DNA of 64,000 nt from Celoporthe dispersa (taxonomy: Eukaryota; Ascomycota; Sordariomycetes; Diaporthales; Cryphonectriaceae): assembly GCA_016584495.1 (NCBI GenBank), contig WAID01000003.1, forward strand, positions 4,526,001-4,590,000, written 5' to 3'. Shown here piece by piece: positions 45,424 to 54,863 of this stretch (positions within the stretch are counted from its first letter, which is position 1; every line of letters starts with the position of its first letter). The position numbers and the translations under genes are program-made. The notes beneath the pieces are model-generated. The model was not told the DNA's origin. It ran no database searches and saw nothing but the letters and a program-made list of their open reading frames with translations.

Positions 45424-47096
45424 TCACGATTCCATGTTCAGATGCACGGCCTTGATGTTGTAATAGCTGGCGAGACCAGCCTCGCCCAGCTCTCGCCCGA
45501 TACCAGACTGCTTCACGCCGCCAAAGGGGACCCTCACATCCGAGTCATTGCTGCTGTTAATCCACACCATGCCGGCTTCGATCTCGGCGGCTACCCTGTG
45601 GGCCTTGGCCAGGTTCCTGGTGAAGAGCGCGGAGCCGAGCCCGTAGGTGGTGTCGTTGGCCAGAGCAATGGCCTCCTCCTCGGTCTTGAAGCTGATGACA
45701 GACACGCAGGGCCCAAAGATCTCCTCCCGGTAGACCTTCATGGTGGGCTTGACGTCGGTGAAGACGGTGGGGCTAACGTAGAAGCCCTTACCCTTCTGGG
45801 GCGCGGGCTCGCCGCCGAGGGCGATGGTGGCGCCCTCGTCCTTGGCGGACTTGATGTAGCCTAGCACGCGGTCGTACTGAGCCTTGGTGACCTGGGGGCC
45901 CTGGAAGGTAGACTCGTCAAATGGGTCGCCGACCACGGAGATCTTCTCGATGGTGGCCTTGAACTTCTCCACGAACGCGGCGTAGACGCTCTCCTGGACG
46001 AGCACGCGGGAGGTGGCCGTGCAGATCTGGCCCTGGTTGCTCATGATGCCGATGTGCGACCAGGTGGCGGCGAGGTCCAGGTCGGCGTCCTCGAAGACGA
46101 TCAGGGGGGACTTGCCGCCCGTCTCCAGGGTGATGTTCTTCATCGTGCCCGAGGCCATCTTCATGATCTCCTTCCCCGTTGCGGTGCTGCCTGTGAAGGC
46201 GACCTTGTCAACGTTGAGGTGCTTCACGAGCGCAGCTCCGGCTTCCTATATGTAACGTGGAGGTTAGCCAACAGCGATTACCCGAATTGGTGTTAAACTT
46301 CATGTCTAGACATACCCGGCCGTGCCCGTTGATGATGTTGATAACGCCTGGTGGGAAGCCGGCCTCCTTGATGAGGTTGCCCACGACGAGCATAGACAGG
46401 GGCGTCTGCTCAGCGAGCTTCAGGACGACGGTGTTACCACAGCACAGGGCGGGGCCGATCTTCCAGCCAGCCATGCCGAGCGGGTAGTTCCAGGGGATGA
46501 TCTGGCCGCAGACACCGATGGGCTGCTTGAGGGTGTAGGCGAACTTGCCGGGGCCGACATCGATGACCTGGCCAAAGTTCTTGTCGGCATAACCGGCATA
46601 GTATCGAAGCACGGACACAACCTCCCCGACGTCCTCATCGCGGGCGACGGTGTAGGGCTTGCCGTTGTCGAGGGCCTCGACGGCGCCCAGGATCTCACGG
46701 TTGGCGTCGACGAGGTCGGCGAGCTTGTTCATGAGCTGGCCACGCTCGGTGCCGGAGAGAGCCTTCCAGGAAGGGTCCTTCAGAGCCTTGCGCGCCGCGG
46801 CGACGGCCAGGTCAACGTCGTCTGCCGTGGCGGCATAGACGGAGCAGATCTCCTCCTCAGTTCTGTGTGTGTGTGTGTGAGATAGAGAGAGAGAGAGAGA
46901 AGGAATGGTAGGTTTCGGGATCTGATGGTGGATGGAGGGGATCTGGGTTGAGGGGAGGATGAGTTTTAACAACATACGAGGGGTTAATAGAGGCGATCTT
47001 CTGTTCATTGCTAGACTTGACAAACTCATTGTTGATGAAGAGGCCAATGGGCTGAGACCACTTCTTCCCGTTGGGGGCAGTGAGTTCGACCTCCAT
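45424..47096 (-). CDS. aldehyde dehydrogenase (NAD(P)+-dependent)
   Basis: Exons 47096-46978, 46862-46316 and 46245-45424; product 495 aa, usual for class 1/2 ALDH tetramers. It oxidises aldehydes such as acetaldehyde to acids. The N-terminus reads QPIGLFINNEFVKS; the Rossmann region includes IPWNYPLGMAGWKIGPALCCGNTVVLK and FTGSTATGKEI. The catalytic glutamate lies in LETGGKSPLIVFEDAD and the nucleophilic cysteine in SNQGQICTATSRV. EEIFGPCVSV and WINSSNDSDVRVPFGGVKQSGIGRE follow near the C-terminus. No frame break. Intron 1 contains a (CT)n(CA)n repeat ending right at its AG acceptor. The frame stays open to an ATG at 47279 through an Arg-rich, acid-free leader. I keep 47096 because a TATAAA box is only about 10 bp upstream of 47279. 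Divergent from the LMBR1-like gene. Confidence 0.96.
46864..46901. repeat. (TG)n(AG)n microsatellite inside ALDH intron 1
   Basis: On the coding strand it reads (CT)n then (CA)n and ends in the CAG of the 3' splice site, so the repeat forms the polypyrimidine region of the acceptor. Confidence 0.95.
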
Positions 47097-47289
47097 CTTT
47101 CTGAGCTGGATAGCGCTACGTGAGAAGCGTGCTCGTTGTGAGAGTGAGAGCGAGAGAGATCCTGACGGGGCACTGGCAGGGCGCGACACAAAAAGTCCAA
47201 GTCTGATCTGCTGCGTGAGCCTGAAGAGGGAACGAGATGGTGAGCGGGGAAGGAGGAGACGCGGGCGGGTGAGGAGCATGGTGTAGCCC

Positions 47290-47295
47290 TTTATA
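47290..47295 (-). promoter_or_regulatory. TATA box of the aldehyde dehydrogenase gene
   Basis: A perfect TATAAA on the coding strand, about 194 bp before the chosen ATG (47096). It would place the transcription start downstream of the alternative upstream ATG at 47279. Confidence 0.55.
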
Positions 47296-48456
47296 AGGGT
47301 AGGAAATAGAGGAAGCCCCAGTCCCGAGGATATGTAAGATGATACGTAGAAGGAGGCGTTGATAACCCCTCCTCCTTCCCTCCTTCTCTTGTCACTCTTT
47401 CCCGCCCCCCCAAGCAGAGGGGTTCTTTCCGTGGGGTGCTCCGTAACGGAGCCTAGCTGCCACGGCTAACTGCCACCATAGCGCCATGGAAAGTATAGAG
47501 TACCGGCTGGCACTGCCTAGTTGGGTAGGGTCATAGCTTGTGGATCCCCTCAAGAGGCACGCAAGACCCGACCAAGTTAGTACTGAAGCATGAATGACTG
47601 CTCCAGCGTAATAGGCCCCTCAGGCTTGCCCGTTCCCCACGGGCGTAGCTTTATCGCTTATCACGATTCGTCGGTGATAGGCACAGAGCAGCTTGGCAGC
47701 ACCTGATACTGTGTATGTACGCTCATCCCCGGTGCTGTACTATGGTACTGCAATAGTAGTGGCATCGCTATTATGTGTAGAGATCAACCACGCGGGGTTG
47801 AGAGCAAGCACTGCTGTACTGTGGTTCCATTAGCCGATGGATTCTGGGGTGTACCTAGATATGCTGTCTAGGCTAGGGGCCGGGAGACCCTCCCACGTGC
47901 CTCCCTCCTACGTTGTACTTACCTAAGCACTGTGCAATGGTACTCCATCGTAGTGAACAGCTGCAGCTGTAGCTTCCTCAGCGTACACCACCACTGCGGG
48001 GCTCGAGATAGTAGATGGTAGGTTGTAGATGCCCTTGTAAAGCCTCGGCACATTCCTGAGGAACTCATAGTAGTAATTGTACCATGACATGATAGGACCC
48101 GGATAGAGCCGCCGTTCCCGGCTCGCCAAAGTGGATCGATCCCTTCTCGCCATGCCCTGCAGCACTGTACTTTGGGGGGGTTCACGGGGGGCGGGCGGGC
48201 TCACTAGGGATCTTGCAGGGCGCTGGGAACGTCACTTGTCGCCCCTGCTGCTGGGATTCCAGGCTGCAGCAGAGAGCCCCCGTCCCCCTTCCAGGCTGGC
48301 CCTCCCAGCATGTGACATAATCTGGGCGGGCGCCTCCAGAAAAAGAAAATGCCAACCTCTCATCATCACCCTAAATTGACCATCTCCAGCATCATTTCGC
48401 AAGAGACCCCACTCATACATTCATATCCTCCCACTCTCTCTCCTCCTGAAAACCGA

Positions 48457-48477
48457 CACACACACACACACACACAA
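48457..48477. repeat. (AC)n microsatellite in the LMBR1-like gene leader
   Basis: About ten AC units, 72 bp before the start codon. Confidence 0.9.
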
Positions 48478-48548
48478 TATCTCTCTGCACCTAATTCTTC
48501 TTTCTCACACATGGCACATCACTGCTGTCCTCATTGCACATCGCCGTG

Positions 48549-50755
48549 ATGATAGCAAGCTCAAGCTCGGCCGTGGGCTCCGAAGTGTTCTGGGCGCTCG
48601 CGCTGCTCGTTCTCTCCATCCTCGTCCTCTTGATCCTCCGTTTCTACCTCCCCCTCCGAACCACTCCAGCCTTCGTCCTCGTCACAGTGTTCTTCGCGCT
48701 ATGGCTGCCCGCCGGAATCGTCCTGCTCGTACCCATAGATCTGGCGTCGAGCGCCCAGACCGATGACGAGGCGACGAGAGGCATCTGGCTGCCGCAGAGG
48801 GTTGTCCAGACATGTTGGCGCATCGCCTACTGGCTCACATTCGTGCTCACATGGTATGCGGCGCATGGTATTACCCACCCCGTCAGGAATCCATCGCTAA
48901 CCATGAGGCGCGCAGGTTCACCCTCCCCATCCTCGCCGAGTACTCTGACGCCGGATATCGAGAACCCAAGGGCAAGCTGATGTACTCGTTGCGATCGAAC
49001 GCCCAGTACTATGCCATGGTCTTTGGCTTCGGAATACTCGCACTCGTCTACGTCCTCGTTTCGTATGGCGTCCACCTCGATTCTCTAAAGAGCCCTGTCA
49101 TGGCTCTTGCGTACTGCTGGGGTTTGGTGTTGGCTATATATCTCATGGGTCACGGCCTCGTGTCCATCCCTCGAAGCCTGATCCGCAACGCCAGCATCAG
49201 CGGCCGCCTCCGTCGGTTACAACAACAGGCGCCCAGGCTACACGAGCAGATGGAGGAGGCAGAGACCGCCCTCGAGGAGCTGGAGAACCAGGTGGCCGAG
49301 TTGAGCCGGCGCAAGACCGGGACCGCCCTAGACTTCCAGGACTGGATCGAGGAGCTGATGGACCTCACAAATCTTCCCGAGGCACAGCCGAGACCGCAGA
49401 CGGCTATCGGTGCGGCGGCGACCAGGCGTGTCCCCACGGTCATCACCGAAAAATACATGGCGGAGCTCACGAGAGCGCTCAACAGGGCGCGGCATGCCCG
49501 ATCACGCTACGTCAAGGAGTGGAACAGGCTGCTGCGGGATGCCGCCAATGCGCAGGCTATCCTGGACTGCGGGCCCTCGAGGAAGCTCGACTTTGGACGC
49601 GCTGCACCCCATGCTTCGTGGTGGGAGCGGCTGACCATCCTGACCCCCTATACGCGGTATCTCCTTCACTTCCACGTCATGCCCACGATGAGACTGGGAT
49701 TCGGTGGTCTGCTAGCCCTGGCCTCGGCTTGCATTGTCTGGTCTGAGATTATCAAGGCAGGGCCCGCCGCTCTCGTCAAGCTCTCCATCATCCGCGTGAG
49801 CGTGGTTCACCACTGGACGGGCGACAAGGGACAGGTTGGCTTCCCTGGCCAGCTCATCGCAGCGTTGTGGATATCCTATATGTGTGCTGCCGCGTTGATC
49901 TCTATCACTGAGGTCAAGGTCTGGCGTGGGCGGGCCTTGGTCTGGCGCAACACTGCCCACGAGTCTGCCTTTTGGTACTCCTCGTACGTTGCGAGGCTCA
50001 GCGTACCTCTGGCATACAACTTCATAACGTTCCTCTCCAGGGACGTCTACGAGAAGACAACATTCTACGACTTCCTCGGTCGTCTGATTGACCTGACGTC
50101 CCTGGGGAGCTGGTTCAACAGGCTCTTCCCGCTGTTCATCCTGCTGCCCGTCTGCGCCACCCTCTTTGGCCTGTACGGTAAGGTGAAGCGAACAATTGGT
50201 CTGGCAGATATCATTGACGAGGATGAAGAGAACGAACTGGGAGCCTACGGTTCGGGTAACTGGCGCGAGGGGCGGGACCTGATCGAGCGCGAGCTGAACG
50301 GGACATCGATCTCAGGACCAGCAGGTGCAGCGGGATCCGGAGACAGGTCTGCCCCCATCCGATCGATTCCCGGCGCCCCGAACCGGATCGGCAGCCCCTC
50401 AACACCGCTGGGCACGTCTCCCAATGCAGGTACCTTGGCTTCTGCTTCTGGCCCTGCTGGTAGCAGCCCCAGGAGGCTCGGCCAGAGGCGGCAGCGCGGC
50501 CTGGACCTCGACGCGGAGGAGGACGACGACGACAACTTCTTCACTTCGCTGGGTACCCGTATCAAGAACACAGTGGACACGATCGACACGCCCAAGTGGC
50601 TGCAGGAGATCACCAAGAAGCCGAAGTGGATGGACAACGAGGATCATCACCATGAACGGGGGGAGTCGTCTGGGAGCGGTGGCGGCGGTCCTGATTTTGA
50701 CATAAGGCGCTGGTTTGGTGGCAACGGTGGAGGGGATGGTAGGATCCAGTTGTAG
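48549..50755 (+). CDS. LMBR1-like multi-pass membrane protein
   Basis: Exons 48549-48853 and 48916-50755 (62-bp intron); product 714 aa, no frame break. Helices are visible at SEVFWALALLVLSILVLLILRFYL, TPAFVLVTVFFALWLPAGIVLLVPIDLAS, VVQTCWRIAYWLTFVLTWF, YYAMVFGFGILALVYVLVSYG and ALAYCWGLVLAIYLMGHGLVSIPR. A cytosolic coiled coil follows (LHEQMEEAETALEELENQVAEL, and KYMAELTRALNRARHARSRYVKEW), then further helices (LGFGGLLALASACIVWSEI, QLIAALWISYMCAAALISI, FPLFILLPVCATLFGLYG). The conserved RNTAHESAFWYSSYVARLSVPLAYNFI motif is the family hallmark. The C-terminus is long, Gly/Ser/Asp-rich and cytosolic. LMBR1 proteins are lipocalin-receptor-like or vesicular membrane proteins; the fungal function is unclear. 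The intron restores TW|FTLPILAEYSDAGY. Start chosen at the first ATG of the frame. Confidence 0.93.
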
Positions 50756-51462
50756 ACTTGAAAGGTATCATAGGTTTTTTGGGGGGTCCTTTCCTTTTTC
50801 TCGGGCACCGTATGGCGTATGGTCGTTTTTGCTTTCTTTTTGGATAGTTATAATACCCGTGGATAAGGTCGATTGATCATTCGAAATCGAAGAGAAGAAG
50901 AAGAAAAAAAGGACCAACGAACTAGAGACTCATCCGCTACCACAGGCTGCTCCCTGCCTAACTAGACTGTGCATCTGATTCCAATGAAGATGCTGGACTG
51001 GTCGGAATATAACAGCACGGTATATGTGGCTCTGATGGTGTGTGACTTACCCGCGGCTACAGACAGGAAGACTGTCGAGGGCGGGGAGGGGCCAAGAAGG
51101 TGGATGGTGTGCCTCGCTGTAGTATCCCGCTGCTGGACGGGTCGGAGAGCTGGTCACCAGATCTCATACGAGCATGCATATTTCCAGGAACACAATTGTA
51201 TGTGATCATGGATCGCAGTGTGAATCCCCTCCAGCCGGAACGACACTTTGCTAATAAATACGGTCGCTTCACCTTGCCCGTGCTCGCGCGGGGAAAGAAA
51301 CATCCCAGCTCCTCCAGTAACAGTGTCAAATCACACGCCCAAGCCGATAGCCTGTACAGGTTAGGCACCAGCCTGTCCTTATGGCAGACTTGGACACCCA
51401 GCACACCCACCGCACATGCTGTGTGAGGGGGGGGGGGGGTTATTTTCACCCCTTTCCCTTTC
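50756..51462. other. convergent 3' region LMBR1-like / NTM1 genes
   Basis: 707 bp between opposite-strand stops, with a G13 run at 51427-51439. No coding signal. Confidence 0.5.
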
Positions 51463-52541
51463 TCAGTCTTGAGGCTTGAGTGCGTAGGCCTTCACGGGGA
51501 ACAACTCCTTCGGGAAACCCCTCTGTGTCTCCATCTTGACCAGCTTGAGACCTGCCTTCTTGAAGATCTCTAGAAATTTCTTATCCGTCCTAAGGGCACC
51601 AGAATATCTATCAGAGAAGAGAAGAAATGGGAAGGGGGGGGGCGGGGGCCGGGGGCGCACTATCTCACCTCGTAACCGCGCTATCCTGCTCGTCAAAAAC
51701 CTCAACATCATTACTGGTGACATTCTCCTTGACGACAATCAGGCCATGGCCGGGGGCCAGGACACCCTTGCACCTCTCCAGGTAGGCAACCAGCTGCTCG
51801 TCGGTGAGGTGGCCCAGGCACCACTGGTTCCAGACCAGGTCGTAGCGGTCGCCCTCGGCGGGCTGCCACTCCTCCAGGCCGACGTTGAAGACCTGGCGGA
51901 CGCCCTGCTTCCTGGCGAGGTCCTGGGTGAACTTGGCGATGGGCTCGACCACGTCGACCTCCTGGGCGATGTTGAGCAGGAGCCCCTCGGTGATCCGACC
52001 TATGCTGGACGAGGGGGGCGGAGGAAGACGGCACGTTGCGTTAATTACGACAGGGCGAGGCTCAGAAAAGGGACCGAGAGAGAAGGAACCGGGTGCTTCT
52101 TCTTTTGGCTGGCTGGCTGGATGGGCGGCAGGGAGGAGGAGGCAGAGGAGAAAAGGGTAGATGACTTACCCAGCGCCCCCTTCCAGAGCAGACTCCACCG
52201 TCCGCAGGCCCTCCTTGGTCCCGATGCCGAGCTTGGCCAGGAAGTTCCGCGAGCCCTGTAGGTCGATCCTGGAGACGTAGGGAAACCCTCCCAGCATCCC
52301 GTTCACGTCCGCATCGACATCTTCCGAGGAGGGAGCAGGCGGAGAGAGCCCCAGGGTCAGCACGCATGAGACAGGCCCTCGTGAACCGGGGGGTGGGGGT
52401 TTGTGGATAAGGAGGGCTGGGAAGGGATGGAGGTGTTGCTGCTCAGAAGATAGTTGGGAAAAGTGTCTTACTCTGCCAGTATTTCCTCCCATCCTCAGCG
52501 TTGATTCTGGAGTCTGCAGGCTGGGCGCCCAGGTCAGACAT
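51463..52541 (-). CDS. NTM1: protein N-terminal (Xaa-Pro-Lys) methyltransferase NTM1
   Basis: Exons 52541-52472, 52320-52170, 52004-51669 and 51589-51463; product 227 aa, close to METTL11A/yeast Tae1. The enzyme uses S-adenosylmethionine to methylate the alpha-amino group of proteins starting (A/P/S)-Pro-Lys after Met removal, including ribosomal proteins in yeast (known for the family). Visible features are INAEDGRKYWQ, VDADVNGMLGGFPYVSRIDLQGSRNFL, the SAM loop GGAGIGRITEGLLL, VDVVEPIAKFTQ, the catalytic-core YDLVWNQWCLGHLTDEQLVAYLERCK, GLIVVKENVTSND and the C-terminal LVKMETQRGFPKELFPVKAYAL. No frame break. The last acceptor was set at 51590 (TRTDKKF); one 18 bases earlier in the transcript would add six residues in frame. 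Upstream region shared with nothing close; the next gene (SMP-30) is in tandem. Confidence 0.94.
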
Positions 52542-53654
52542 GTTGAGATCCGGGACTGGTTTCGTTCACAAAAAATCTGATGCTCTGCAGCAATCCAAAT
52601 TGTGTCATCAGGACCCTCGGTCCAACCCCAATAACAACAGTCGAAGGGTGGACGACAACTCCCTCCCTCAAATCAACAGCAGAGTGTCCTCTGTTAAAAA
52701 TTTGGGATGAGTTTGTCTGCGTTGTGTGTGTGTGTGTGTGTTGATGCTCCTTTGGTGAAAAAAAAAGAGACAAGGTTCCAGACAAGTGTGTCTGGATGTG
52801 AAGGCTGCTGCTGCCGCCAGGCAAACTCGGAGGTTTATGAGATGTGGGGACAGGTTTTCTCTCTTCTTATATGTATGTGCCTGTTCTCAGCATATGTCAT
52901 CATACTGCAACATTCTGGGTGAGTTTTTCTGGACTCTCTGCTGGTGTTGAGTGTGCGAAGTGTTCTTTTCTTTTCTTTCTTCTTTTGGTTTGTTTGTTGA
53001 GACTTGAAGAGGCAAGACGTCTCCTCCATGGCCAGGGAAGGGACCACTGCAGCTTATTCATCAAGCCACTGAAGCCCACCCACCTTTTAGGGTGATTGAG
53101 CCACCCTTCCCCTCTTTTTTTTCTTCTTGCTTTTTCTCCCTTTTTGTCGTTTCTTTTGAAATCCATATTTGTTTGGTATTTTCCTCTGGAAAAAAAATGA
53201 ATAAGCAGAAATAATGATTCAGAATAAAAATTTGATATGTAATAACCAATAAAATTGGATCAGACATAGGAGACATTCGAAACCTATAAATGAAGGAATA
53301 TAGATGAAGCATTGTACATTAGCACAGTACACATGTACTTTGACAGTGCCACGCCCACAGACGTAAGAAAATGGATGACAGTGAAACGGATTCTGTGACG
53401 GAGATAACGACAAAGGAACCGTGGATGTACCGATCACTCTTTTCTCGATGCCATGCAAGATCTATTTTATTTTTATTTTTGGGTGGGAAGGGGGGGGGAA
53501 TTATATATGAATAAAAATTACCAAAAAAAAAAAAAAGAAGACATCCAAGAGGGAAAGTATGTCCATGACTATGAGATGCGACGCTGCAAGGTGCCCCCTT
53601 CAGACAATGCTTTCTCATGCATGACAGGTATCCCTCACCCCCTTTTCTTCTTCC
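52542..53654. other. intergenic region between NTM1 and SMP-30 genes
   Basis: 1.1 kb, markedly AT-rich at 53090-53560, with a (GT)n tract at 52724-52741 and an A13 run at 53523-53535. No supported gene. Confidence 0.5.
52724..52741. repeat. (TG)n microsatellite
   Basis: Nine dinucleotide units, about 190 bp upstream of the NTM1 ATG. Confidence 0.9.
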
Positions 53655-54863
53655 TTAACCGACCATCTTGAACTTGAAAGGCTTCAGGCCCGTCGTCCCG
53701 ATATCGATCCTAAACAGCGCGCCCCCAAGCTCCTTGCTCCTGCCCTCCCCCCTCGTCATCATTCGCAGTGGTGATGAACAGCTGCGTCCCCACAAACTCG
53801 CAGCAGGTGATGTTCTTGGTCGGCATGTTGATCTGCCCGACCAGCTCACCCCCAGGCGAGATCTTCAGCACGCGGCTCTCGCCGTAGACGCTGTGCCACA
53901 TGTTGCCATCCTTGTCGATGCGGTGCCCGTCGGGCTCACCGGGGCCCTCGTGCCTGTAGAAGACCCGGTTGTTCGTCACGCTGCCGTCGCTGCGCGAGTA
54001 GTCGCAGGCGTACACCGTCCTGCCGGACGAGTGCGTATAGTACAGAGTCTTGTTGTCGGGAGAGAAACTAATCGTGTTTGGGATGCTCAGGTCAGACATG
54101 ACCTTCTTGGCGCTCTCAGCCTTGTTCTGGCCGTCGAAAAGGTAGATCCCTCCTGCGGACCAGGAATCCCCGTCAGCAAAATCATGATACTACAATTGCA
54201 GTACAGTGCACAACAACAGCACTACAACTCTCCCGCCTGCTCTTGACGTGTACTGTCGCAGGTTGACCACGGTTTGCGTTGGCAGCGAACCACGGGACCT
54301 GGTGCAGTGCAGATCTCAGTCCGAACGATGTTTTTAAGGTTCAGCATGACGAGGAGGGGGAGAGAGGGTCCCTGTGGAGAAAAGAAAAGAAAAGGAAGGG
54401 GGAAGAAGAAGAAAAAAACGGTACCTTCAGCCACGACATCGCCCACCCCGAAGTCTGTCATGCAGCCCAGCCAGAAGCGGCCGTGGAGGTCGACGGCGCC
54501 ATCGTTGCTCCTCAGGCGGTCATTCTGCTGCCCATCGGCCGCGGCGAACTTGAAAAGGTATTCATATGTCCCCATCTTGCGGTCCAGCAGCGCAAGGCCG
54601 TACTTGGCGCCAATGAGGATCTTGTCCTGCGGGTCTTGGCCCTCCACATCCGCTGTGACGGTCACAGGTGTGTCCAGCTGGATGGTCTTGACGGACTCGG
54701 GCCCCTCGGTCAGGGACACGGTGTGCACCCGCTTGCTGATGATGTCCACAAACCGCAGGCTGTTGGTGGCCTCCTCGTAGTACGGCCCCTCTCCTAACTT
54801 GCAGTGTAGGTTGAGGTACGGCTCGTCCACCGTCCATTCCTGCTGCAAGGTTTGCCCAGACAT
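53655..54863 (-). CDS. SMP-30/gluconolactonase/LRE-like protein (with one-base frame break)
   Basis: Exons 54863-54425 and 54152-53655 (272-bp intron); corrected product 311 aa. This is a six-bladed beta-propeller lactonase: family members hydrolyse sugar lactones at one divalent metal ion. Ligand motifs are visible in order: LGEGPYYEEA (Glu, residue ~24), SNDGAVDLHGRFWLG, PNTISFSPDNKTLYYTHS (Asn) and EPDGHRIDKDGNMW (Asp). The frame is open from MSGQTLQQEW with no signal peptide, so cytosolic. At the C6 run 53747-53752 (G6 on the coding strand) there is one extra base: after TTANDDEG the native frame soon stops, while RSKELGGALFRIDIGTTGLKPFKFKMVG continues one base away and gives the usual C-terminal strand. 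Substrate unknown. Transcribed in tandem with NTM1. Confidence 0.91.

Larger units (their letters stand above)
47097..48548. other. divergent intergenic region ALDH / LMBR1-like gene
   Basis: 1.45 kb between head-to-head starts. No supported ORF other than the possible ALDH leader (47097-47279). An (AC)n tract at 48457-48477 lies about 70 bp before the LMBR1-like ATG, likely in its leader. Confidence 0.5.
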
